A stretch of 18,036 nt of DNA from Periconia sp. R9002 (Eukaryota; Ascomycota; Dothideomycetes; Pleosporales; Periconiaceae). A program made the position numbers and the translations under genes. Shown one piece after another: positions 9,508 to 18,036 of this stretch (position 1 is its first letter; the number at the start of each line of letters is the position of its first letter). The stretch lies in assembly GCA_023627715.1 (NCBI GenBank), contig JAMAHW010000199.1:1-18036 (forward strand), given 5' to 3'. The notes beneath the pieces are model-generated. The model was not told the DNA's origin, made no database searches, and saw only the letters and a program-made list of their open reading frames with translations.

Positions 9508-9514
9508 TATAAAT
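9508..9514 (+). promoter_or_regulatory. TATA box of the M13 peptidase gene
   Basis: TATAAAT lies 59 bases before the ATG at 9573, preceded by AAATAAAAGG. The spacing fits initiation about 30 bases downstream, in the C/A-rich leader around 9540. Confidence 0.5.
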
Positions 9515-9572
9515 TCACGTCCTTCGCCCCATTGTCATATCCCAACCACGGTCCTTCAAGAACATCGCCGTT

Positions 9573-11938
9573 ATGGTCCATCAAGCAGCATTGATAGCAT
9601 CCGCAGCCATCTTTGGTAGCGCGATCGCTTCACCCATTGGTGATCTTCAGCGTCCATGTATGTCATCTGTCGTCCCCTCTTTAGATATTCTACTAACTAC
9701 TCAAAAAGTCAATGACTTGAACAAGCGCGCCAACCCACGGGTTACTCCTCCTTTCGTCGGCGGGTGGTCTTCTTCCGGCGGAGTGACTCGTCGTCAGGGT
9801 GGAGATGTCTGCACCACGGACTCGTGCAAGAAATTCGCGGATAGCGTCATTGCTGGTCGCGCAAAGAATTACACTGCAGTAGATCCTTGCACAGACTTTG
9901 CGACCTACACATGCGCTGGTTGGTGGGAGTCTCACGACTTCCGTCCCGATCAAGCCAGTACGTATATGTTACACACCAAATTTCCGATAAACACTTGTTA
10001 ACCATCAATGTAGACATTGGTGTTCTATCAATCATGGCAGACGTCAATAATGATTTGATGCGATCCATCTTGGAATCACCATACCCATCCAACACGACCA
10101 TCAACAGCACCTACGCCAGTGGCAACGCCACTGAGCTGGACAAGCAGAATTTTGCCAAGATGATCGCAGCTTACGATTCATGCATGGATACCGAAGCCAT
10201 CGACGCAGTCGGTCCGGAACCTCTACAGGAAATTCTCTCTGCTTACGAAAAGCTCCAAAATTCAATCACCAGTGGCAATGCAACAGACCTGACGGATAAG
10301 CTGATCTGGGTTCAGAGATATGGAGCATCCGGAATTGTGTCAGCAACGACCTGGGCTGACGACAAAACTCCCGATATCACTACTGTTGCACTTGGTCCGG
10401 GCTTACTCGGGTTGGATGCCAAAGAATATTACACAGACAAGGAAGCCACCGCCAACTATACCACGGCAATTACCGGGATGTACGACAAGCTGTATGGCGA
10501 GCAAGACCACGAGAAGCATGTAAGCCTCGCCAACGACATCGTTAAATTTGAGCAAGCCTTGTCCGCAGCTACTCCCGATGCGGCAGATGCAGCCAGCGTA
10601 GAATACTACTACAACCCCAAACCCATTGCCGAAGCCGATGCTCTAGTCCCGGAGATTTCGTTGACCCGTTTGATCAAAGCATTTGCTCCTAGCAATTACA
10701 CGATCGGAAACGTCCTTGTACTCGCACCTGAGTACTTCCCCAAAGTGTCAAGCATTCTCTCCAATACCACTAGCCAGACCGTAGATGGCTACTTGAAGTG
10801 GACGCTCATTCAGACTTGGGCCACTCGTCTTTCCGATGAAGTCAGTGCTCCATACCGCCGCCTTCAAAACGAATTGGCCGGAAAGGACCCCGAAGCCGTC
10901 GGCGAACGCTGGAGGACCTGCTTGACCGATGTCGACACCAACCTTCCCTGGATCGAGAGTGCTTTCTTCGTGCGCGAAGCCTTCAGCCCGGAGGCTAAAA
11001 CGTTCGGCGAGCGCATCATCACCGACATCGAAAACGTTTTCCAGGACAAACTCAAGGGTTACGAGTGGATGAGCTCCGAGGTGAAAACCAAGGCCATCCA
11101 GAAAGTCCTCAACATGGTTGAGAAGATCGGCTATCCCGATATCTCTCCCAACGTCCAGGACCCCAAGGCTCTTGCCGATCTCTACGCTCCCGTCAACGTA
11201 ACCTCCGACTCGTGGTTCAAGAACGGACTCGCCTACAACAACTTCACGCTCACCAACGCCTGGAACGACCTCCTCCACCCTACCGACAAGAACCGATGGT
11301 TCATGAGCGCACCAACCGTCAACGCTTACTTCAACCCTCCCACCAATGAGATCGCTTTCCCGGCTGGTATCATGCAGCAGCCCCTGTTCAACCTCGACCT
11401 TCCCCAATTCGTCTCGTACGGCGCCTTCGGAGCCGTCTCCGGACACGAACTGACCCACGCCTTCGATAGCTCCGGCTCGCACTACGACGAGACGGGTGCG
11501 TACAACGACTGGTGGGACAACTCGACGCTGGCAGCCTTCAACAACAAGACCCAGTGCTTTGTGGACCAGTACTCCAAATACTCCATCACTACGCCCGCCG
11601 GCGAACAGCTCAACATCAACGGCAAGCTCACCCTGGGCGAGAACATCGCCGACAGCGGTGGCCTGAGCGCTGCTTTCGCGGCCTGGAAGAAGAGGAACGA
11701 CGAGAAGGCTGATCAGACACTTCCTGGTCTCGAGGAGTACACCCTGGAGCAGCTTTTCTACCTCTCGTTCGGAGGTGTGTGGTGCGGTGAGCGTAGGCCC
11801 GCCGAAGCCGTGAGAAGAATCTTTTCCGACCCTCACTCCCCGCCCAACTTCAGAATCATTGGCACAGTTGCCAACCAGAGGGGTTTCAAGGAGGCTTTCA
11901 ACTGCCCTGTCAAGGAGCCTACTTGCGAGCTTTGGTAG
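9573..11938 (+). CDS. Secreted M13-family (neprilysin-like) zinc metallopeptidase, three exons
   Basis: Exons 9573-9657, 9709-9957 and 10014-11938 (85+249+1925 nt) encode 752 aa. Introns: 9658-9708 (GTATGT, CTACTAAC branch site, AAAAG) and 9958-10013 (GTACGT...TGTAG); both junctions restore family sequence (DFRPDQA-NIGVLSI). All M13 landmarks are present: VNAYFNP (Asn548-Ala549-Tyr550), zinc site HELTH (His589, Glu590, His593), ENIADSGG (Glu654 as third ligand, Asp658), VWCG, and the C-terminal CELW. M13 enzymes cleave peptides on the N-terminal side of hydrophobic residues. Unlike type II membrane neprilysins, this one begins with a cleavable-looking signal peptide (~1-20, ending AIAS). A Lys34-Arg35 pair could be a Kex2 site, releasing a soluble extracellular enzyme. 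Many Asn-X-Ser/Thr sites fit secretion. The substrate in this fungus is unknown. It is convergent with the SRPBCC gene. Confidence 0.95.
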
Positions 11939-12290
11939 AAAACATCATTGTATTTGTCCGTGTCTTTATGAAAGCTACGTTTCGCATTCATGAATAATGT
12001 AAATTAAGAAAACGATTTTCAACTTCACTTCTCTCGATGCACCTATTCTGTGATGTTGGTTTATTAAAGTGTAGCCAGTTTTTTAGTGATCTTTCACTGT
12101 CCATTTCGCTCATCAGAAGCAGGGTATATTCGTTCTATATAATTTTTTCAGGACATAATCTCCATACACAAAACAATCGCTCATCGCAACCAAGTCGAAC
12201 AAAAGCCATTAATTCGCACCACCACCAACCAAAAACCAAAACCTCCACCCTTCCAAACTGACAGACCAAATCAACCCCACCAATCCCCCA
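11939..12290. other. Convergent intergenic region
   Basis: This lies between the stop codons of the M13 peptidase (plus) and the SRPBCC gene (minus), so it holds both 3' UTRs. The right part (from ~12160) is almost free of G on the plus strand (CCACCACCAACC-type runs). No gene seen. Confidence 0.5.
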
Positions 12291-12932
12291 TCACCGCGGC
12301 TCACACCACCTCTTAAAATCCTCATTAAACCCCTCAAACCCCTTCCTCGTCTTCTCTCTCATCCCCACCCCCCTCGCAACAACCCCCTCCCCAATCAACC
12401 ACGTCATCGCGCCCGTGAACTCCTCCTCATGCACAAACGTCGTGCCACCAGGCGTAATCTCAGAAGCTTTGAAGCGGAAAGCGTGAGCGCCGTTAAAGGT
12501 ACCCATTAGACCTTTTCCGCCCCATTGGAAGACGGTGGGGGAGTTTTCCTAGGGGTTCGGGGTTAATTTGGTGGTGGTGGTGTGGGGATGGATGGGGTTG
12601 AAGTACTAGGATTATGGGGTTGAGGCTCCCGATTTGGATTGTTACGTCCAAGGTGTCGACGTTGGGTTGGAGGTCTTTGGGGGATTTGGTGGGGGTGCTT
12701 GGGGCGATGGAAAGGAACCAGCCGTTTTCTCGTTGGAATTTGGGCCAGGAGGGGAAGTCTAGGAACTGGGCGATTTATTTTAGTGTTCGTTGATATCTTT
12801 ATGGGGTTTTGGCATCCGTGCTTGATGTTGGGGGTTTAAGCGGGAGATGAAGAAGGGGTTAGTTTGGTGTACCTTTTCTCGTACTGCCTCTGGAGATGCG
12901 GCGATTTCGATGGTCGTGCTGATGAGTTGCAT
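12291..12932 (-). CDS. SRPBCC-fold (polyketide cyclase/START-like) protein, three exons
   Basis: Spliced model on the minus strand: exons 12932-12873, 12765-12607 and 12548-12291 (60+159+258 nt) encode 158 aa. Introns are 12766-12872 (GTACAC...CCCAG, 107 nt) and 12549-12606 (GTACTT...CCTAG, 58 nt, with a CCA-repeat run). Both are phase 0 and the joined protein is continuous. The ATG at 12932 is the only in-frame ATG near the expected start; the open frame continues upstream without one. SRPBCC landmarks: N-terminal strand TTIEIAASPEAV (7-18); FLDFPSWPKF (21-30), the usual helix with Trp-Pro; central strands up to ~115 including FRFKA and TTFVHEEEFTGAM; and a long C-terminal helix (GMREKTRKGFEGFNEDFKRW). 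The fold binds small hydrophobic ligands. The ligand here is unknown. No secretion signal. Confidence 0.85.
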
Positions 12933-13790
12933 GATGGGTGCGTAGAGGCTGTTGTGGGAATGAGTTGTTTCTTGTAGTATCGGACACACTTGATATCGCA
13001 ATGTCTTCAATAATTTTGTTTTCTGTTGTCACTCAAAATAAAATAAGAAAAAAAGAGCTGCGAGGATGATCAAACTCTCCAAAGAACTGAACTGCACACA
13101 TCCGCAGCAGTCCACATCTCTTTTATATAATTTCCATGACTCGCCGCGAAATCGTCCGGTTTCTCCTTCTAATGCCCTAAAACAAGGTCGCCCTAGAAAT
13201 CTGCCTCATGCGTCGGTGGTTCAAACCATTTCTCGATCCGACAAAACGATAACTATACGGGTTCGCTTACGCCATCGGGGCTTTCGTAAGTTCCGTGCAG
13301 GGATGATTATACAATTTGTCTTACCAACGGCCCTCGTGCGGCCTTACTAAATGTCTGCGCCGTACTTTAGCGTTGACGTAGAGTCTAAATAATACGAGTC
13401 GGAATCTGATTATGCTTGGGGCGAAGTTCTGGAAGGTACAGTAGGGCCGATTGTAGATCCAAGTGTGAGTCTAGTTGGTGTTTTGAAATAGAGTGCACAG
13501 AGTTATATGGAATGAGTTTTTGATTCAACAGTCGTTAGGTAGGAGGGAATCGATCGTATCTGGATGCGAGCGTGGTAGATGTGATACCTAGATGCGCATC
13601 AAGTGTCCATAACGAGAAGACGTATGGTATAGTCTGGTTCTCATCTCCCGCGGCGCAAGTAAGATTCAATGATGCCACTCGGGTCCTTCTTTGTACAGAT
13701 ATAATTTCTGCAGGTGATTACACTGCCGGCGTAACCAAGTCACGAATAACATTTTAGAACCCCAACCAACCCCAATCAACAAGGCTTGAA
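12933..13790. other. Upstream region of the SRPBCC gene up to the AT-rich block
   Basis: Short plus-strand frames (13066-13350, 13572-13757) are not convincing as genes. A TATA-like element lies on the minus strand at 13121-13130. There is an interrupted palindrome TGGTTCAAACCA near 13215, but no tRNA structure around it. Base composition is still ordinary, becoming AT-rich after ~13790. Confidence 0.45.
13121..13130 (-). promoter_or_regulatory. TATA-like element of the SRPBCC gene
   Basis: Read on the minus strand this is TTATATAAAA, about 190 bp upstream of the ATG at 12932. That is farther than the TATA box of the peptidase gene, so it implies a leader of ~150 bases. Confidence 0.3.
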
Positions 13791-14157
13791 TTTTTCTTAG
13801 TGGAACTATTTAAAGTGGACCTAGACCCCTTTGCCCTTCTAGCAATTGCTAGGGCTTAGAGCTATTACTCTAGATAGTTAATAAAACTATATTATATTCT
13901 TTTTATTCTATTTACAGCACTTAACCTTCTACTATAATAAAAATTATATCTATATTATTTAATCTTATAGCTTTACTATACTATTATTAATTCTATAATA
14001 TATTTAATAATAATAAGTAATATAGTAACCTAGCGTAGTTATTATAGTGTTAATAACTACCTATACTAGGCTACTAGCTACTAAAGTATTATCTATCTAT
14101 ATAGTTAGTAGAAAGTAGAAGTTATAGAAGTTAAATAGTAAAAGCTAGATAGTAGAT

Positions 14158-14290
14158 AGATTTATTAAAAAAACCTAGAATACTAATCCTTAAGCCTTAA
14201 TTATATAACTAAGAGTTACCTATATATATATTTTTAGCTAAAAATATTACTATAAGATTTTAAATTAGTATTAATACTATAACTAATTTA
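14158..14290 (+). repeat. Left inverted arm of the fold-back element
   Basis: Pairs with 14447-14580. It contains its own inner inverted repeat: 14238-14269 against ~14281-14312, centred on the palindrome AGTATTAATACT. Confidence 0.65.
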
Positions 14291-14446
14291 GATTTTAAAG
14301 TAATATTTATAGTTAAAATATATATAATATAGTTTCTAAGTAAGTAAATAGTCTAAGTAAATAAAGAGGATTTACTAAAACTATACTAAAACTATAATTT
14401 TAATATAAAATTATAAAATTATTTTCTTTTTTATAATTAATTAATA

Positions 14447-14580
14447 AAATTAGTTATAGTATTAATACTAGTTTAAATTTTATAGTAATATTTTAAGCTA
14501 AAGATATATATATATAGTAACTTATTAGTTATATAATTAAGGCTTAAAAGTTAGTATTCTAGGTTTTTTTTAGTAAATCT
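14447..14580 (-). repeat. Right inverted arm of the fold-back element
   Basis: Reverse complement of 14158-14290 over its full length with a few differences, which look like independent point changes and short indels. Confidence 0.65.
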
Positions 14581-14705
14581 ATAATAACTTAGCCCTAAAT
14601 TACCTCTAGTATAGCTATACTATAAATAGGAATAAATTTATATATAGTAGGTAACTAGAGAATAATTATAATCTAAAACTATAAGTTATATATATAAAAG
14701 ATAAA

Positions 14706-14985
14706 TGTCACAGGTCAGCTATATCTAGCCCAGACTGGCTGTACCTGGACCAGAGCGACCTAGTATACTCTAGACTAAGGGACTCTAGCAGAAAGACTCT
14801 AAACAGCGATATTTAGGAGGTATAAGGCAGGTTAGCTACAAACAGAATAGGCTGGATAAAAACGGAGCAGACTGGACGCAACTAGGGCAAACTAGATGCA
14901 ACCGGAATAGCCTAAGATAGATAAAAGCAGTAAGCACCTATATAGAGAAGGGCAGGTGTTCGTAGAATCCTTAGCTACTAGTACC
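14706..14985 (-). repeat. 3' LTR of the gypsy relic (approximate inner edge)
   Basis: The plus strand switches at 14706 from AT-rich DNA to TGTCACAGG, so on the minus strand this block ends in the TGACA expected of an LTR. The inner edge lies beside GAGGG (minus strand, near 14985), a short purine tract that may be the remains of the polypurine primer. Length is ~275-285 bp. A minus-strand CTATATAGG could be its TATA box. The first 60 bases are about half G+C (31 of 60), far higher than the pol relic. The second LTR is outside the window, so the boundary cannot be confirmed by comparison. Confidence 0.6.
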
Positions 14986-15009
14986 CTCAGAATTAAGCCA
15001 GTTCAGCCT

Positions 15010-17720
15010 ATCATCTACTGTATCCACAGCCTATTTTTCACAGTATACGTGCTTAGGTAGATTATATGCGTTTAGATTAAATTTATAGTTTGTAAAAAAT
15101 AGTGTAATTCCTATTACTACATTCTTTAAACTATTATATACTAACTAGGTTACTAGTAATAGTGCTACCTAGTTATTCTAATTATAGTTAAGGTAATATT
15201 TTAAGTATTACTTAACTATCTAGTTTATTTATTCTAATTATCTATCTACCTATAGATAATAGGCTGTTATTATGCTGTATTTTACTCTTAGTATAGCTAT
15301 AATTATACTCTACAGCTTTAAATTAAATTGCTTATCTTAGTTTATAATAATTTTATCTAGGACGCCGTGTTTACTAATTACTGTATTAATAATCTTATAT
15401 ATAACTACTTCTATTCTACTTTTTTTAGTGTATAGTTTAAAGTAGGTATATTTAGTTAACTTATTAATAACGGTTATAATTCTGTTATATTTAACCTTAG
15501 TTACTAGGTCTTATAACTTTAGTAAGTGTGTGATAAAGTTAATTATAATTATTCCTTATAGCTATTTAGGTGTCTCTACTAGTTGTAGTGTCCCATATAG
15601 TGCGTATCTATTATACTTATTCCTATAGTAATTTTTATAATCTTTAAGAACTTCTATTACTATTATTTTTACCTTAGGTATATAGTACTATTCTAGTAGT
15701 CTTTCTAAAGTTTTCTTAATCCCTTAGTAGCTATATATTAGTAGTTTATAGAATTATTATATAAATTCCTTCTATATTTTTATTAGAATATAGATTCTAT
15801 TGTACTTTATATAGAATCTATCTTAGATATCTTCTTATAGCTATTTAAGATATTCTTTAGTAGCTTTTTACTTAATCTATTTATCTAGTTTATTACTTCC
15901 TTACTTAGAGTTAGCTACTACTTTATCTAGAATAAGGTTTCCTTATTTATTCTTAACTAGTATTATTCCTATTACCTTAATTTTTAATTCTAAATCTGGG
16001 CGTCTACTTAAAGTATCTACTAATTAATTTTCTAATCCCTTAATATAGATAATCTTAAAATTAAATATAGATAGGAATTCTTACTATCTAGTGTATTGTT
16101 ATCCTAGGTCCTTATTTATTATAAACCCTATAAAGTTTTTATAGTCTATATAGACTTTAGTTCTATATTTTACTCTTTAGAGATATACTCTCTACTGCTT
16201 AAAAGCTTTATATATTACTAATATTTCTTTATTATAAATAGGGTAGTTAAGTTTTAATAGTCCTATCTATTTTAAGAAGTATTTAACTAGATACTTGTGT
16301 CCTTCTATTAGGTTAATCTATAGTAAGGCGATACTATACGTAGAATTAGATACGTCTATTTTAATAATTCCTAGCCGGTCTAAGTTAAATATTTTTAAGA
16401 TTAGTTGTTCTATAAATCTTTTTTTAATCTTAATAAATAATTTCTAGCATTTTTCTATTTATTTAAAAGGTATATTCTTTTTTATAAGTCGTATAATAGG
16501 TTCTGTAAGTTTTAACTATCTAACTATAAACTTCCTATAAAAGTTTACTAGTTTATTAAATTTCTAGATATTAGTAACATTTTTTAGTATAGGCTATTTT
16601 TTAATTTATTTAATTTTGTTTAGGTTAATTCCTAATCTCCCTAGTTCTACTATAAACTCTAAGAAATTAGTTTTCTTAGTGTAAAACTTATATTTCTTTA
16701 TTTTTAAAAATAGGTGATTTTCTGTAAGTCTCCTTAGGACTTTATATATATATTATATATATTCTTCTTTAGTTTCTAAGAATATTAGGATGTTGTCTAA
16801 GTACGTAAATATAAAAACGTCTAGGTATTCCCTAAGTACTATATTAATTCTGTCCTAAAACACCGTAGGTGTATTAGTAAGTTTAAAAGGTATAACTTAG
16901 TATTTATATAGTCTATACTATGTTTAGAAGGCTGTTTTCTACTTATAGCCTTCTTTAATCCTAATCTAATAGTATGCGTTAGTTATATCTAACTTTATAA
17001 ATATTATAGCCTTCTTTATCTAATCTTAGAGGTTTACTATTAGTAGTAGTAGGTACTAATTCTTCTTAGTAATAGCGTTTATTTTTTTATAATCTACGTA
17101 TAACTATTTCTTAGTAGTCCCTTTCTTATCTATAAATATTATTCTATACAATACTAGTAACTTTAATAGCCTAATCTATCCTTTTCTAAGTACTAAGTTA
17201 ACGTACTCTCTTTTAATTTATAATTTTTCTTCTAATTTCTAGTAAATAGGTTCTTATTTAGCGGTTTTACCTTCTTCTAGTTTAATCTTAATATCCTATA
17301 GTTTATATTCTAGAAGGTAACCTTTAGGTTCCTAGAGTAGCTTTTCCTATTTTTTATATTCTTCTAGGAATTTCCTAATATAGGTCTTAATATTTGCTTA
17401 GAGTTATTTGTATTAATAGCTAATTTTCTCTATTTACTAGTTAATGTTAGGGTTTACTACTTTTAGCTATAGTATTCCTAAGATAATATCTTACTTATTA
17501 TTAATCTATATTATATCTATAACTATATTATAAAGCTAGAGTCCCTCTAATACTAGCGTTAATAGTTTAGTCTTAAACTATATTAGTTTCTAAAATAGGT
17601 TTCCTTCTATAGTGTAAAGTTGTTATAGATACTATTTAGCTATATACTTTATTCCTTAGTTCTTAATAAATATTTTAGAAATAAAGTTCTTAGTTACTCT
17701 ACTATTAACTATAATCTATA
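15010..17720 (-). pseudogene. RIP-destroyed gypsy pol: protease, reverse transcriptase, RNase H, integrase
   Basis: Domain relics, minus strand. Protease: active-site position at 17695-17709 reads VNSRV where DSG(A/T) is expected, followed by TKNFISK. Reverse transcriptase: the FVxKKDGT-type and VDY region near 17080-17150; TNAYY.IRIKEGYK at ~16930-16990; VIPFKLTNTPTVF at ~16850-16900; active site YLDNILIF at 16780-16803. RNase H: DVSN near 16340-16352, then YKNFIGFI and the DTLSRRPDLE end at ~15990-16140. Integrase: first catalytic region INFITHL (15538-15540 is the Asp-to-Asn codon); the ISKHGVLDKI region around 15355-15390, with the second Asp codon (15340-15342) also Asn; then KYSIITAYY and NNWVALL-like segments to 15061. 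Stops fall at many expected Trp and Gln codons. The C-terminal integrase part appears to be missing. Confidence 0.9.
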
Positions 17721-18036
17721 TTCTTTTTCTTTAATAGACCCCTTTTATTATAATATGTAGTCCTATATTTTCTTTAAGTTTTTTATCTTTAGGCTAGTAA
17801 TAGGCGTTTTTCTTTTTTTCTATATACTTAGCGTATTTATTATTTATATATTTATACTATAGTCTACCTATAACGTATAGTAGTAGTAGGTTTAGTCTAA
17901 GTTTAAAGATAAGGTGTCCCTTCTACCTATCTTTTAGGTGCTACCTATAGACTTCCTCGCGTATAATAATATTAATTTCTTATTCTTTATTTTAGATTAG
18001 CTAGGCTTAGTATTTTTTTTTTAGTATTATATAAAT

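Larger units (their letters stand above)
7211..9572. other. Long intergenic region (2.36 kb) before the M13 peptidase
   Basis: I see no gene I can support. Several short frames open on both strands at 7504-7815 and 8550-9120, but those at 8660-9120 overlap each other in all three plus frames plus one minus frame, without recognisable motifs. The 3' UTR of the hydrolase lies at the left and the peptidase promoter at the right. An 11-bp perfect inverted repeat (9233-9265) and a TATA box (9508-9514) are the only clear signals near the right end. Confidence 0.5.
14157..14581. mobile_element. Fold-back (MITE-like) element with ~133-bp inverted arms
   Basis: The left arm 14158-14290 and right arm 14447-14580 are reverse complements of each other with scattered mismatches and small gaps; e.g. 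CCTAGAATACTAA at the left pairs with TTAGTATTCTAGG at the right. The ends align as GATTTATTAAAAAAA against GATTTACTAAAAAAA, with TA on each side (14157-14158 and 14580-14581). This gives a 421-bp unit, 14159-14579, with TA duplications of the Tc1/mariner type. Each arm contains a smaller palindrome around AGTATTAATACT. No transposase frame fits inside. The MITE interpretation is inference, since TA flanks are cheap in this composition. Confidence 0.6.
13791..18036. other. AT-rich, RIP-mutated block (isochore-like)
   Basis: Composition changes sharply near 13790: the rest of the window is dominated by TA, TAG and CTA strings, with CpA/TpG rare outside 14706-15060. This is the pattern left by repeat-induced point mutation (C to T mostly at CpA). 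It contains a fold-back element and the relic of a Ty3/gypsy element. Apart from those I recognise nothing at 13791-14157. A perfect 14-nt palindrome, CTAGCAATTGCTAG, lies at 13839-13852 near the border. Confidence 0.85.
14706..18036 (-). mobile_element. Ty3/gypsy LTR retrotransposon relic, 5' end beyond the window
   Basis: Read on the minus strand, the domain order is protease, reverse transcriptase, RNase H, integrase, then the 3' LTR. This order defines Ty3/gypsy (Metaviridae-type) elements; Ty1/copia has integrase first. The 5' LTR and most of gag lie past 18036. The internal part is heavily RIP-mutated and cannot encode protein. The AT-rich stretch 17720-18036 should correspond to the gag/protease linker but has no readable motif. 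Confidence 0.9.

Noticed and set aside
10748..11836. 362-codon minus-strand open frame
   Set aside because: It is the antisense shadow of the M13 peptidase exon, favoured by that gene's GC-rich third codon positions.
12932..13010. Upstream extension of the SRPBCC start by 26 residues
   Set aside because: The extension has no ATG; the frame opens with TTG, so the ATG at 12932 is the likely start.
13066..13350. 94-codon plus-strand open frame and a TTCAAA-containing palindrome suggestive of a tRNA T-arm
   Set aside because: The palindrome does not sit in a cloverleaf, and the frame has no protein-like features.
14085..14240. Long TA/TAG simple-sequence stretches as possible microsatellites, origin or centromere-like DNA
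   Set aside because: They are explained by RIP decay of transposon copies, since similar composition covers readable retrotransposon domains to the right.

Overview
The window looks like nuclear DNA of a filamentous ascomycete (Pezizomycotina). The evidence is short spliceosomal introns (36-107 nt) with GTNNGT donors and CTAAC/CTGAC-type branch sites, intron-rich small genes with long intergenic spaces, a C/T-rich promoter tract, and an abrupt change into very AT-rich, CpA-poor DNA carrying a stop-riddled retrotransposon. That last pattern is the signature of repeat-induced point mutation (RIP). I cannot name the genus or species.

The first ~13.8 kb has normal composition and holds six gene models, which I rebuilt by joining exons by eye. 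(1) 538-1530 (-): three-exon coiled-coil protein with an Arg/Ser-rich tail, family unknown. (2) 3594-4375 (+): small three-exon protein with a helix-turn-helix-like N-terminus and a basic/acidic tail. (3) 5006-5707 (+): small three-exon protein of unknown function. (4) 6296-7210 (+): single-exon alpha/beta hydrolase with an altered nucleophile elbow. (5) 9573-11938 (+): secreted M13 (neprilysin-like) zinc metallopeptidase in three exons. (6) 12291-12932 (-): three-exon SRPBCC-fold protein, convergent with the peptidase. Genes 1 and 2 diverge across ~2.06 kb, and genes 2-5 all point the same way. Nothing in the sequence ties the six into one pathway. The only shared signal is a CACGTG box 170-260 bp upstream of the start codons of genes 1, 2 and 3.

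From about 13.79 kb to the window end the DNA is an AT-rich block. Its left part contains a 421-bp fold-back element with ~133-bp arms flanked by TA. Its right part is a Ty3/gypsy LTR retrotransposon on the minus strand: 3' LTR at ~14706-14985, then relics of integrase, RNase H, reverse transcriptase and aspartic protease going rightward. The 5' end lies outside the window. The pol relic is full of stops, many where Trp or Gln is expected, and the catalytic Asp codons of protease, reverse transcriptase and integrase now read Asn. The LTR and ~70 bp beside it kept a much more normal base composition, which is unexpected inside a RIP-mutated element.

I found no tRNA, rRNA, CRISPR array, or recognisable secondary-metabolite or defence cluster. 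The points most worth a second look are the RIP-sparing patch around the LTR, the fold-back element, the displaced catalytic serine of the hydrolase, and the shared E-box.
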